64,000 nucleotides of DNA from Cristatella mucedo (GCA_009760855.2 WPIO01000025.1:813501-877500), one strand, 5' to 3'; counted from the first letter of the stretch, positions 31,801 through 43,540 are shown. Program-made: numbers and translations. Notes: generated by a model from the letters alone, not told the origin.

Positions 31801-34800
31801 CAGATGATTTTGCAGGCATGAAACCCGGCTCAGGTACCACATGCTTCCGGCGCTTCTTTTTGGCTGGCCCACCAGATGCAGTCAACACATTCGGGTCACT
31901 AATGTCAACGGCCAACCGACTGATTTTTGACAACACAGAGCCAAGAAACTCGGCAATCTCGTCCTGCAGCAGAGAAAACAAGGGAGTGGCCTGCAGAAAT
32001 TCAAGACCCAAGTCACTTAGTTTCATTCACATTGACAAATGACAAAACACTATCAAGAAAAAGGGTATGCTGATTTAACAGCATCATTTCTGTAGTGGCA
32101 GAAGAGCTTTTGCGGCTCTTACCGCCGCTTGCAATGGTCAATAAAGAAACGACCACTTCAGGACTCAAACCCACGACCCACGGCGTGAAGAGTGAGCACT
32201 AAGCTTTAATATCGAATGGTGCATGAAAAAAATTAAATGCGAACAGTAATAACAATTTTTCTAAAGATACCGATATGTACTCGGTAGTCTTTTTGGATAA
32301 GCTCATCTACAGACAACAATCTGTACCTGAACACATCGATCGATGACAACTTGAGTAATCCCATCCTGCCTTTTTTTCTTTAGTCTGACATTAAGGTTAT
32401 TGTCAGCACCTCCAACCACGATTAGACCCGACTCTGAAGTCATCTTTTCTCTGAGATCTTCGACGGCAGCAACCGGAGCAGCACTTGCATGCTGACCAAT
32501 GACAAATAAAGTTGGTGTTCGGCTGTCTAGAAGTGGGTCATCAATATCCTGCAGAAGTGAGAGCCCAGTGATTAGGCCTCTACGAATGGCACCATCCACA
32601 GTCTAACAAACAATAACAACGGGCAGAGCCGATTTTTAATCGAGGGTGACTGCACGGTTCAGAATAGGCAGCTGAGAAGGTGTGATCCGTGCGATGGTTA
32701 AGAGAGGTTCACAAATATCGGCCACGAGGAACAAACAGCGACATAGTATGGTTTAAACTAAACTATAAGCTATGCGCCGGCATTCAAAAGAGAGTCGAGC
32801 TAACTAACAACCACGGGCACCGAGAGCCACAAGGCAGCAGGCAAGTCATCATCTACAAAACCAGCTGGGTAGTCCTATCCTCACTCGAGGGTAAGGCCTA
32901 GTCATACGGCTGCTTACAAATTTCACGCTTCTTCCAACTCATCTGATGGCTCGGCCAAATCCAGCAATTGAGGCCCTATGCTTACCAATACCCTTCGTGG
33001 GCAGCAGGCCACTGCTAAGGGCCTCGAATACACGCCATTTAATTGTCCAGACTGACTAAGGGGAACACACAAGTCTACTCCACTACCATACACAGGTGCA
33101 TAGACCACGACAGACAGAGAACATGCAGAGAATAGACAACCACAAAATAAAGACACCAAGCTACCAACAACAGCAAGGCTGTATACCAATCGTGGCAAGA
33201 TTTCATTCTACATCACAAAACATATTCTTGAATGCTGCCAACAAACACGTGTTCACAGGTGGGTAACATGGTGGTCTGAACCGCGGATCTCGACATAAAA
33301 AAATGGGAGCAAAGCATGCTAAGAGCAAGGGACAGTTAAAACACAAGCAGCATGGGATCACTGGTATAGCAATTGGCATGCAGGAGTTCTCACATCAGCA
33401 TGCCCATGAGCAGCCTAGAAGCACCGAAAGCAACCAGCATAGCAGAGCAGTTGAAGGAAGCCTTGTAGTAGCCATTGATTGGTTGAATACTCACCCCTCT
33501 GTATCCGGTGAAATTCATAACAGGAAACCCCAGACACACCAGTGCCGAAACGTGCTCGTAGGCACATACCTGTGGACACACAGAAAATCGACACTAAATG
33601 CACGACCATCAGACAAAACAATTTACTCACTAGCCACTAGCTTTTGCCAAGCTGCCACAAGGGCAGCTTCGTCTGCACTTGCATCACTCACGTATGAGGC
33701 AGCAACAGCGCCGGTATTCCAACCAACAACCACAATAGGTCTGCATGGAAAATGTTTTCTCAACTGCAACAATAAACGGCTCATGTAAACAACAAAAGTC
33801 AGCTACTAACGGTTTCGACCGAGGGACTCGAGTGACAGACTAATTGTAGCTGCTGCAGGCGAGTGACAGACTAATTGTAGCAGCTGCAGGCATACGGCGT
33901 CGCACGAGCAAGTACGTGCAGCAGACCAGAGGGCTACTACCGTACCTCGACGATCTTCGTTCGAAGTGCATTAACCAGGGTCTCAAACCACTGCTTCACT
34001 GAGCAGTCAGCGCCTGGCTGCAGTTGAATGGTGACCACCTTGCCCAGAGCAGCTAGCTGGCTGTGCCAGAAGCGCATGCGCCGGCTGGAGCCGCTGGCAG
34101 TGGTGGGGCAACTGGGTGCCATCAGTAGAATAGCGTTGCCCGGAAGCTTTTTCTAGACAACAAAAAAGAGCTCGACTCGGTGCAAGGTGACAGCAGCGAA
34201 CCGCCGACGAGAAGCAGACATGGGCCACGGGTCGGAGGCGTCCCAAGCAAGTCCGAGTGAGAGTGCAAGCACGCGCCAGACCAACTAAGCGCCTGCATGC
34301 CTGCACTCACAGATCTGTACTGTGTTACGGTATTTATGACCGGGTCCCAAGGCCGATTCAGCAGACTGCTCATGGCTTCCTGGGCAGTGAGACTAGTTTT
34401 CTTCGTCTCCTGGCTGACCACCAATATCTTATCAATCAGCAGAGGCACCTAAAGACATCAGAGAAGTTAGGACGGTAGCAAACTGCACGGCTGATTAATG
34501 AGCGAGGGAGGCATTCAGGTAAGGCGTGATCGCTGGCAAGACGGACTGCACGCACGGGAGCTGCTGCAAGCTACAAACGAACGAACCGAAAGAACTTACC
34601 ACTTGCCGACGACACATCGGTAACTGAGCAACTAACCAAGGATGCACCAGCAGCACAAGCAGCACTGAAGAGCCCAGGAAGAGCTCACTCACCTTTGATC
34701 TCAAAGACTGCAGGACATCTAGATAAACGGCCATCATCTCAGATGGCAAGGAATCCATCAGAACCGAGTGCAGCCACGCCAACAACGAAATGTCCTGCAG

Positions 34801-37800
34801 GGAGACCAGCGAGTGAGAGCCTAGTGCTGTGTGCCGTCGGGTGGCAAGCCACAAGGATGCAGACAGACAGACACAAGCAAAGCCACACAGCCCATACCCA
34901 AGAAAATGCAGCAAACACGTGGCGCATTCTCTTCGCCGAGTTGTCGACGGCCAATCGGCGCAGCACAGGCTCGTTGCAGTGCTCCGAGACAGCTAGCCGC
35001 GAGAGGCGGTCCATTGAGAGGCATCTATATGCGCGGCCAAACAGCTTTGCCTGCTGGACCGTCCATCCGCTTCTGCAACAGTTCAGCACTTTCACAGGCA
35101 TGCAATGAATTGGACGCTAGGCCCCCCAAGCCAGATGAAGCTGCCTTCGCCCCAAGGTTACATAGGCTGACGAGGGACTGACAGTGCCCCGGCCGATACA
35201 GCTACAAAGTCGCTCGCGAATTCAAGACTTCGACGACTGCCGACGTGGGCAGTCAAACTAGTTGATCGAGCAAGTCGATCACTGGTTCTCAGCGGCGTGC
35301 ACGCAACTTATGGCCTGTGGTTTCGAGCAACACTGCAGTGTCCCACTGTTCGGTCAAGCACACGTACCTGAAACTGGCATCATCTAAATCCGGCAAGCTC
35401 TCATCCGATCGAGCAACTATCGTGTGTCTATCACACTCTTTCATTAGGGTCTGAGCTTTGCTGACATCGTAAGCAAGCAGTAGCTTTTGTGAGGGAGTCA
35501 CGTCATCAACATTTACAGTATCGTCACTAGGTGACAGCCTACAACACGTCGAGCACAAGTCAGCACAAAAAAGCCACATATCTGAGGTGTTTTCTAAAGA
35601 CACATACCAACAGAGGTAGGCAGATAAGGCAAGGTACAAGGTTGCACTGAACAGTAACCCGAAGAAAAGAAAAACAAAATAAAAACCACTTCCACAAACA
35701 CCATCACCCACCTGGATGCACACAGCCACACCACACGCGCGCGCACGCACGCACACACACACGCGCAGCAAACCAAACACACACAAACTGGGGGGGGGGA
35801 GGAGATTGCAAGACGACATCAGAGATCAGAGTTGCTGCTGCAGCCATCAACTCAACAGGGTACTCATCAAGTTTTGGTGAGTTAAGCCAGCTTAGAAGAA
35901 AAATGGGTCGACTAGCACCAAAAATGGCTACTGGTGAACGAATCAGGTCGATTGACCATTGTCAGCGGACATATAGCTCATGGAACACCCTACAAGGAAT
36001 TACTAGAAAGCTCACAAACTTGTCTGTGCATTGATTTTACACGAACACATACTGAAACAATGTAAGCTAACGAGTCTTTATAGGTACACTTATACCAAGA
36101 GCACAAAAATGCAAGAAAGGAGATGTAGTAGCACGAAACTCAATCGTTCCTAAGGTACAAGGCAGTCTTTTGTGGACAGACATCTTTCTGTAGCAAGCAG
36201 TACGGCCAGTCCCATGCTGCAGCTGCACAAAGCAGAGCAGGCACTACCCAATAGCCTGCATTAACTGTAGCAGTTGTATGAATGGTAGTAGTAGCAACCT
36301 TGGTGGCAATGAGTATGCTGCAGATGGGCAGCCAGAAGGTACTGGGGATTGCAGCAGCAAGCGCATCAGACCACCAGTGCTAGGCAACCGACCCAGCTAT
36401 CTGCTGCCAGCAAACGACAGTACAGAGGGAAGCCTCGGCTTTGACTCAGGGAGGGGGTCAGCGACCCTCCTTGACCTCGGAGTTCTTAGGTGATTAACCA
36501 CACACATACATCGGTCATGCAGCAGCCAAGATCTGCCACTAGCAAAAGGCCAGTATCTGGCACTTCTAGCAGCCTAGTCACTTCACAATAGCCATACATA
36601 GGATGTGGAGGGGTGCACAGCTACACACTGCTTGGTGGGGCCATATCTCACCTTACGGGTTATGGGCAAACCAAGTGTGATTCAGAAATCGGAAAACTCT
36701 CGCTTAAAATCGGCTCTGCCAGCATCTGCACGAAATCTAGGAGTCATGTTTCAAAGTGAACTTTCATTAGACAACCACATCAGCCCCACAGTCAAGTCTG
36801 CCTACTTTCAGCTACATAGCATTGCTACAATTTGGGCTTACTTTGATAGGGATATTACATCTAAATTGGTTCGTGCATTTGTGACATCCTATCTCGAATA
36901 CTCACTGTTTGCTGGTCTACCGGCCAGTGCAATCAGGCGCTTACAGCTGGTGCAAAACTCTACAGCAAGGCTTGTCTGTTGAGACCATCACAGTTGCCCC
37001 ATCACGCCGCTTCTCGCCGACCTGCACTGGCTCCCGGTTAAGCAGCGCATCGACTTCAAGATTCTGTGATACACTATTAGGACCCTCCATCCTTTGGCTC
37101 TAGCCTACGTATAGGATCTACTCCCCCACCAAGCTAGGCATCATACCAACCACTTTTCGGAATCTAACTGTTTACCTATACCTCGTACAAACCTGAAATC
37201 TTTTGGAGACCGTGCCTTTATTTCATAGGCTCCCAAAGCCTGGAACTCACTCCCGACTTACATCACGACATCCCCTGACCTCTGACTTGACGACACAAAA
37301 GCTAAAAACACATCTTTTTATCATAGCATTTAGTGGGTACCTGTGATTTGTCCTTTACGTGCTGACACTGTGCATGGTGCCACTAACCATACTTTCATGC
37401 TGACCCTGCGCATGTCACCTCTAACCATGTTAAGCCTGCTAACATTGAGCATGCTACCACCAACCATTCGATCATGCTTCCCTTAAGCACATGTATAGAG
37501 CCTAGAAAGAGATTAAGTTCTCTGTCTTACACAAATGTGTTCATATAATCTGGCTAGAAATGTAACGCTGTGGGGAGGGGGCACCCGGCAGATGGCAGAA
37601 TACGAAGTAAGCTAGCCTAGCACACAACGCACAACGTGCAAGAAGCAGCAGTCGGCTCAGCAGCACACCCGAATGCGACAGGAGTAGCAAGCAAAGGGGC
37701 GACCATGCAGACCTCTTACATTGGTGCCATCTGCAGGAATCGCCTACAGACTTGCGGCTCAGCACTAGCACAAACGGATACATAGCAGATACAAAATCGC

Positions 37801-38858
37801 GATACACTGCAAACGCCTACATTGCAGATGCTAGGATAGCGATGCCGAGAAAATGACTAGGTTCACAACCAGGATATGCCGTCAATCTCCAAAAATCCCA
37901 AATGGCAGTTCCTACTCACTATCCTCCGCGAGTACTACAGCCGCCGGCTGCAATGCCGGAACCAGCACAAGGGGCTCCATGTGAGGCAGCTGGCCACTTG
38001 TTACCTTGGGCCTGCTCCTGCATCCTCAGCAGTGCCCAGCAGTCTAGGCACTACCTGCTCGTCTAAAGGAACTGGCTGGTCACAGTCGCTTAATCGCACG
38101 ATTCATCTGAGGCTGAGCAGCGCCAGTGGCCTGGGAGCGCATTCGCGGGTCCGAGCATAGGGCATCGGAAGACGAAACCCGCCGGGCAAGCTCAGCCTAC
38201 ACAGTAAGAGCCGGTCCAGCGCGGCTGGCCGAGCTCGGTTTTTTGAAGACGGCGCGCCCCCCCCCCCCCCGCAAGTACAGAGCCCGTTCACCCCTTCCCG
38301 CCGTGCCTAGGCGGCGACCTGCTTGCTGATATTGCTCCCACTGCGACGTCTCGTTGCGGCACGATGTAATGATCGGGCCGGACAGGCTACGAGCGAGCGA
38401 ACCGACCGGTCTCACGGGCTGCAAGCTGCTAAGGCGCGTGAGCGAGAGAGCTAGGCGCGTGAGCGAGAGAGCTAGCCGCGCAAATAGTTGTGTAAAAACT
38501 TCGCCCGCGTCCATTCGGCCAGCTGATTCTCGGCATCTGTGCAGCTGCTACGACAGTATAGTTCAGCGGTCGGGTGACTGCCCTTGAACTTCGGTGCGCG
38601 GCTAATGGCACGCAGCGCAAGCGCGTGCGAATAACGCACTCACAAAGAAGGCGGCGAGCAGCGCAGCTTCCTCCCTTGTACGTCGCAGAAGAGAAACTTG
38701 GCAGGGCGAGCGACGGTGGAGTCCGGGTGATCAGTCGGAGGCTTGCAGTACGCGTGGTCCAAGCCCACGACGTCAATTTCGCTAGCCTCCTGCTTCGAAA
38801 AGCGTTGCACGAACATCATTTCTCTGTTTAGTGACTGCGAGCGACTGAAATCCAGCAT
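25862..38858 (-). CDS. KANSL3: KANSL3, NSL histone acetyltransferase complex subunit, 12 coding exons
   Basis: KANSL3 is a subunit of the nuclear NSL complex, in which KAT8/MOF acetylates histone H4. Exons in order (minus): 38858-38644, 35538-35368, 35072-34898, 34794-34693, 34448-34311, 34152-33946, 33763-33692, 33569-33495, 32548-32327, 31963-31751, 26823-26757 and 26637-25862. All borders are GT-AG, phases agree, and the sum is 2433 bases (810 residues plus stop). Family landmarks are GLDHAYCKPPTDHPD, ECDRHTIVARSD, CNEPVLRRLAVDNSAKR, RPWDP, RRMRFWHSQLAALGKV, VVVGWNTGA, LVCLGFPV, DIDDPLLDSRTPTLFVIGQ and GLIVVGGADNNL. These cover an alpha/beta-hydrolase-like core. The nucleophile elbow reads GWNTG, without serine, as in the human protein. 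Exon 10 carries a KKKRRK nuclear-localisation-like run. Exon 12 encodes an alanine/proline/glycine-rich tail and is the least certain exon, with exon 11. Confidence 0.92.
26985..27200. repeat. Exact 108-bp tandem duplication
   Basis: Two adjacent copies of a 108-bp unit running from GGGCAAACGATAGACGGGCT to GGAAGCTCGTTAGCATC. I saw no differences between the copies, so the duplication is recent. It lies in KANSL3 intron 10, just upstream of exon 11. The unit includes ACCGGAAG, an ETS-like site. Confidence 0.85.
27784..29095 (-). mobile_element. CR1/L2-like LINE, longest intact RT frame
   Basis: A minus-strand frame of 361 codons (29112-28027) runs without interruption from upstream of the catalytic FYADDTQLY, through FLKLNDDKTNLLVMGKPS and LVHAFVTSRLDFCNSLLTG, to the C-terminus LKTHLFRTAFSGSL and stop. 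The 3' UTR ends in (ATT)n, seen as (AAT)n at 27784-27812. It lacks the endonuclease and N-terminal RT part, so it is 5' truncated. It lies sense to KANSL3 in intron 10. Confidence 0.85.
29671..29829. repeat. Diverged tandem duplication, about 90-bp offset
   Basis: TAACGTTTACATTTG, ACTAACAGCTCCCTGTAAAA and AAATGAAGCCAA recur about 90 bases later as TTAACATTTACATCTG, ACTACTAGCTCCCTGTAAAA and AAATGAAGCCAA. Confidence 0.6.
29838..29925 (-). repeat. Highly diverged SINE-A fragment
   Basis: GGCTAACTGAGTAAACAGCC, GCACCCAAAGAGCCTTAGCG and CTGCAACTGAACACCCCAC align with the SINE-A tail and body in reverse order. The tRNA head is not recognisable. Confidence 0.4.
30086..30225. repeat. Three-copy 46-bp tandem repeat
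   Basis: Units start at 30086, 30132 and 30178 with TGACCTATGTCAACTATGTA. The unit contains ATCTCACTTCTGCAGTGTTATGTGAGAT in pieces: ATCTCAC and GTGAGAT form an inverted repeat, so each unit can fold. Copies are nearly identical (one C/T change). Confidence 0.85.
31250..31480 (-). mobile_element. LINE 3' end fragment
   Basis: AATAATAATATAATACGTTT, GTATAGCACCCTCAGAGAAT, CTTTCTAGTCACTTTATGTT and GGTGTGTTTTAAGCTTCTTT match the reverse LINE 3' end with deletions. In KANSL3 intron 10. Confidence 0.55.
32065..32215 (-). repeat. SINE-A copy
   Basis: Reverse copy in KANSL3 intron 9, on the same strand as the gene: GCTGATTTAACAGCATCATT, GCAGAAGAGCTTTTGCGGCT, CCGCCGCTTGCAATGG, CAAACCCACGACCCACGG, then head remains. 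Confidence 0.65.
33829..33890. repeat. 31-bp tandem duplication
   Basis: CGAGTGACAGACTAATTGTA followed by GC(T/A)GCTGCAGG occurs twice in direct tandem with one mismatch, in KANSL3 intron 6. Confidence 0.8.
36655..37525 (+). mobile_element. 5'-truncated CR1/L2-like LINE, antisense in KANSL3 intron 1
   Basis: Starts at VMGKPSVIQ, then SARNLGVMFQSELSLDNHIS, TVKSAYFQLHSIATI, LVRAFVTS and LQLVQNSTARLVC, with a frameshift and stops beyond. The 3' UTR reaches GAGATTAAGTTCTCTGTCTT without a clean (ATT)n. Confidence 0.75.
38432..38473. repeat. 21-bp tandem duplication near KANSL3 exon 1
   Basis: AGGCGCGTGAGCGAGAGAGC plus T occurs twice in direct tandem, in intron 1 some 170 bases past the exon 1 donor. 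Confidence 0.8.
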
Positions 38859-38935
38859 GTCAGCGGCGGTGGTGAATGATTCGGACGACGACTAGCTGCT
38901 ACCGGTCAAACACAGGCACTAACACGAAAGCGCGA

Positions 38936-38960
38936 GCCGCCATAGTGAACCGGAAGCGCC
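38936..38960 (-). promoter_or_regulatory. Candidate KANSL3 promoter elements
   Basis: About 80 bases upstream of the KANSL3 ATG, a GCCGCCAT (YY1-like; ATGGCGGC on the gene strand) lies next to CCGGAAG (ETS-like). This is a common housekeeping promoter pairing. Motif-based inference only. Confidence 0.35.
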
Positions 38961-39000
38961 GCAATTTAGGACAGTCGCTATTCTTTTTAGAGTGGTCCCG

Positions 39001-39085
39001 TTCTCAATAAATGCTACATAGTCCCAAACGGAATTTATTGGCAGGATTCCGTTCTGAATAAATGCGGTTCTGCATAGTCCCAAAG
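39001..39085. repeat. Imperfect 51-bp direct repeat
   Basis: TTCTCAATAAATGC with CATAGTCCCAAACGG recurs 51 bases later as TTCTGAATAAATGC with CATAGTCCCAAAGCGG, just upstream of the KANSL3 promoter. Confidence 0.65.
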
Positions 39086-39090
39086 CGGCA

Positions 39091-39138
39091 TGAGGGGTCC
39101 TTAGTTCGTAGCGTGAGTTACGAACTAAGGACCCCTCA
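39091..39138. repeat. Perfect inverted repeat (20-bp arms, 8-bp loop)
   Basis: Arms 39091-39110 (TGAGGGGTCCTTAGTTCGTA) and 39119-39138 are exact reverse complements around GCGTGAGT. No adjacent gene explains it. It could be the fused ends of a small mobile element or a stem-loop RNA. Function unknown. Confidence 0.9.
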
Positions 39139-39910
39139 GTAACGTAAGTAGGTTGCGCTAGGAACGCTTCTTCGCGTGGCCCCCTTTATTGCGCGCAGAC
39201 GCGCACCAAATCGCATTCAGCAATTGGTTACGCCGTTCGGTAATTGGCCGGTTAAGCCTCCTCCGCCGGGCCTTCGGCATTAGATATAAACGCATGAATA
39301 GGGGATTTTCCTGAGCTTTATTCGGAAGCGCACAATGCGTCTAGCTCAGTTTAATCTTCTACACACCTCGCAGGCTCTCAAAAACGTAAACAATCTTGCG
39401 GAAGAAATACGTCCCCACATTTAGGCTGCCTACGTCTATAGTGGTGAACGACCCAAAAGGACAAGGTGCCCGAACAATCCCGCTGAGCGGTTCTTGTGAA
39501 CCCTAGAATTGAGCCAGGCCGGTGCTGTGCTACAGCGGTATACACTAAAATTACTTATTTTTTCAAAATTTTATTGAAAAATGTCATCACGTAGACTTTG
39601 ATTGGTTCAACCAAAAAACTGTAATCAAAAAATAATAAACTTCCGCATCGATCAAAAATTAGTACCCTACTTCTCAGTAGTAGTTACGCAGTAAAATAAA
39701 AGCACACACCTGACACTCCATATTGCTTGCTCTAGTATAAATGTCATGGTCCAACATTGAAAACAAAAATCAAAATGAGCATGCTTGTTTTCAAGATGCA
39801 TATAAAGTGCATGTTATTTTGTTTAGTGTAGATTAAAACCTGCCAAATAAGTCAACCGATAAATGGAGTCACCGAGTTTTGTGTGAATGACGGTGTTACA
39901 ACTCAATAGT

Positions 39911-40720
39911 GATAATACATTTGATATAGCACCCTCAGAGAACCCTCAGAGAACTCAATCTCTTTCTAGGTACTTTTCATTTGCTGCAAAGGAAGCACTA
40001 TCGAATGACTAGTGCTAGCAATCTCAATGACAACAAGCATAACATGGTCAGGTGTTAAATGGACAGTATCAGCATGTAAGTACTGTTAATGGCGGCATGC
40101 ACAGTGTCAGCACACATAATCATATAAAGAACGAATCGAATGGACCCACTAAATGCTGCGATAAATAGACGTGTTTTTTGCTTCTTTTTAAATTAAATTA
40201 AAAAAATTTCTTTTTTAATGTCAAGTCATGGTGTGTCGTGACTCCACTCAGAGGTGAGTTCCGGGTTTTGGTAGCATACGAACTAAAGGCACGGTCTCCA
40301 AGGATTTAAGGCTCGTACGAAGTATAGGTAAACGACTAGATTCCGAAAAGCAAGTGCTACCATGCTTAGCCTGTTGGGGGAGTAAATCTGATAGGTAGGC
40401 TGGATCAAGAGTTCCTTTACTGGGAGCCAGTGCAGGACGGCGAGAAGTGATGTAGTGTGGCAACTGTGACGGTCATGATAGACAAGCCTAGCTGCCGAGT
40501 TGTGCACCAACTCTAAGCGCCTGATTGCACAGGCCGGCAGGCCAGTGAGCAGTGAGTTACAGAAGTCGAGCCAGGATGTCACAAATGCATGAGCTAATTT
40601 AGATGTAATATCACTGTCTAAGCAAGCCCGAATTGTAGCAATGCTTTGTAGCCGAAAGTAGGCAGACTTGACTGTGGAGCTGATGTGGTCGTCTAATGAA
40701 AGGTCACTTTGTTAGATCAT
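39911..40720 (-). mobile_element. LINE 3' half, degenerate
   Basis: Reverse copy. Tail TAATACATTTGATATAGCAC and a duplicated CCCTCAGAGAA, then frames TSWLDFCNSLLTGLPACAIR, LELVHNSAARLV and AYLSDLLPQQAKHGSTCFSE. Several indels. It stops abruptly near 40720 at the region matching FQSDLSLDDHIS. Confidence 0.75.
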
Positions 40721-40883
40721 CACAAGGATCGCTAGGTAAGGAGCTAACCTGGGAGCGATTATGGAGATGGTTGATCGTAGGCATCAGCATTTTTGGATTA
40801 TGCATCTGAAGCACAGCGCTAGGCTGGCTCAATTTTAGGGAGCAGAAGAACTAGTCTCAAGTGTATTATTTTTATTATTGCTA

Positions 40884-41956
40884 TTAGTTTAACGTCTGCG
40901 GTAAACCATAGGTCGTCTGGGCGAGGGCGCACAGTGCGCTTAGCCAGAGGGAAAACTCATCGTGTATGACAGCTACTGTCGTGTTGTAGCAATCTACCAA
41001 CGATGACAGGTTAGAAGGGGGATTGAGCAGCAGAGGCGAAGCAGATATTCTCACACGGACAGCGTCGATGTCAAGAGTCTTGAGGTTTTCGGGATTCACG
41101 TGTATTTTTAGATGAAAAAGAGGGCACACATTGTGGACTGAATTAGATCTGCATGTGGTCAGATAAGCAGAAATTGGTGATGATAGCGTGCAGTTGTTGG
41201 AGACAACTTGGTCGAGTGTGTGACCCTTAATGTGAGTAGGACCAGGTACATGAGCCACAAGCAACAATGAGAAAGTCAGTGCCCGAAATTCAGTGCTGAA
41301 GGCATCAGGTAAGTTATTAAAATGAATGTTGATATTTATCATAATGAGGAAACATAGATTTGTTGCACACAGAATCGAAATGAGATTGGAGAAATCTGAG
41401 ATAATGGAGGACTTGGTACCTGGTGGGCGATAGACTACTGCCAGCATCGATAGCTTTTTTGTCGGTTCAACTCAAAACAGTAGATTCGAAAGACTGCTTC
41501 GAGGGGACAGCAAACGTCTCGATTGAAGGACTCGCAAGTAATAATAGCGACTTCCGCCTCCAGTTTTCATTGATTTAGTGGTGTGAAAGAAGGGGAATCC
41601 TTCCTGGTTGCGTGATTAATAGTCGGGAAGTTTCCCGATTTTAGCCAAGTTTATGTTAAGGCGAGTAGGTCGATGCCTTTTTCAGAAATAAGGTCGCTTA
41701 TTACTTGGGGTTTATTGCACATTGAGCGAGGATTCCAAAGACAGGCGCTAAGTTGGGCCGCCGGAGTAATAGCAGACCTTACGACCACTAAGTTAGAGAG
41801 ACTCACAGCAACGCTTGAGGGAGAACGCGCTGAGCGGTTCGAGACAATACTGGGAATACCAAACGAGCGGGTTCTCAGCTCCCGGTCCCGAGTGGCTGCG
41901 GGGCGCTTTTCTTTTGTTAATTCATAAGTCATGGATCTTTGCAGCAGCAACAACAT
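40884..41956 (-). mobile_element. LINE endonuclease-region fragment
   Basis: Minus-strand frames include LWNPRSMCNKPQVISDLISE with KGIDLLALT (the N-terminal 'LNARSI..K...DLLALTETW' block of APE endonucleases), followed by LAVVYRPPG and ALTFSLLLVAHVPGPTHIKG with HTLDQVV, the conserved PTH.xGHTLD block. Probably the 5' part of the element whose 3' part is 39911-40720; most of the RT between them is missing. Frameshifted and dead. Confidence 0.65.
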
Positions 41957-42889
41957 TTAGGAATGCATTTGAACGACGATACAGAAGCGATAATAAGTAT
42001 GCACGATCATAACAAATATGCAGGTACTAGCCGCCGGCGTATCTAAAGTCGCCGCCGGCGTGGCGGTACCAGCCACAGGCGTTTAGCGTTTAGACGTCTA
42101 TAGGCGCGTATTTTCTCATGCACTACGGTCAAAAAACTAAATGCATAGGCTTTTAAACACGTCTTAGTTGTATCGGTTTCCTTATACGATGTTCGCAAGA
42201 ACTTCGGTTTTCGGAAGAGAATTCTGCAACGTACTAGAAACGCTTGTAGTGCTCGATCTAAATAGATTCGCTGCGGCCGCGATCTCGCCATTTGTTACCC
42301 AGACTTTATGACGAGAGATGCCAGAGGTTTTTACATTTAATTCACACGCTGGTTCAATTATTTATGTGGCTCTTTTGTCAAGGCAGTCTTTATATGGTGG
42401 ATGATTTTATTTTTTTAGAAAGAATTATTTGTCTGATCCTGCCGATAACTGATGGCCCGGAAGTGGATCTTCCCACCATCTTCGGTTTTATTTATACGCC
42501 GTAGTTGTCTGAGGTCCCCTGTTTATCCAAAGTATAAAACCCCACCAAAAATAGGCCCAGAGTGGTGCCAAAGTACTTTCTTCTTGCTCTTGGTAATGGG
42601 TTGAAAGTCTTGATCTGCTTGCGTTTCACTAAGATACAGATGCCATCGTTGTCTGACTTTTCAAGTGGTCTCTTGAGTGTCTTCTGCTTTGGGCATTCAT
42701 CTGCAGAATCGCTGGGACAATCATAGGGTGACTGGGGTGGTGGAGAAACCGCTGCATACGATCAAATCTTAAGGTAGCAGATGTGGTAGTTGCTACTCAG
42801 TATATTGTCGGTCCCATTGTTTTTAAGTTGAACTAGTCCCTTGGTCAAGGATTCCATAACGGTTGAGGGTCAAATCAAGCGTAGCTCCA

Positions 42890-43540
42890 TCTTTGAACCC
42901 GTGAGATCAATACGGCTCGGACTCTGTATATAAACGGTGAAACAAGCAATGGCGTCTTTGTTGCTGTTAAGTCGGCGATCGAAGGCACGCTTCTGGCGTT
43001 TCTGGGCAGGGTGGATATTGGTACTGACTGTTGAACGGAGCTTGTCATGGATAGTTGTTAACGTACCGGAAAGTTTAGGTTGGGATCATCTAGAAGGAGT
43101 ATGGGTCCAGGCTTGAGGGCTATGGGAAGCTAGGCCTTCCGCCCATTCACGAGCTAAATTGGAGTGCACTTGGTTGAATCATTAGATTGTCGATTATCGA
43201 GATCGCTGACTGCCGTCCCTGGTCGCTAATCAGTTTCCGTACAGCCAAGAGGGCAAATAGCGCAGTACAAAAAATTGCCACTGACCTGGCACTCTTTTCT
43301 GGAACACTTTCCTGAAGGGGACCGATCATATCAATCCCGACTAGCTCCATACTTTTCCAGGCACTGTTGTATAATTGAGTGGTGGAGTTCATTGGCTGAT
43401 TTAGGGATTAATGCCACAACTATCTTGCATGCAAATTCTTTGACATGTCGGTACACGTCGTTCTTCATTTTGTGATTTATAACTGTAAGAGATTTTGGCA
43501 ATCTTATTTTCGCACCCAAAATGATCACCAGGAATTAAGT
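42890..43540 (-). pseudogene. LTR-element-type integrase remnant
   Basis: The minus strand gives INHKMKNDVYRHVKEFACKI (zinc-binding, HHCC-like region), then WKSMELVGIDMIGPLQESVP and a separate KLISDQGRQ, matching the WxxVGIDxIGPL and LISDQGxxF blocks of Ty3/gypsy-class integrases. Further on, frames resemble the LVNGRKA and LPIALKPGPIL region. Frames are broken and catalytic acids incomplete. It might instead be a decayed relative of a domesticated integrase (GIN/KRBA2-like); the data do not decide. Confidence 0.5.

Noticed and set aside
33829-33890. CRISPR-like array
   Set aside because: Only two direct copies with no spacers; this is an animal genome and a simple tandem duplication.
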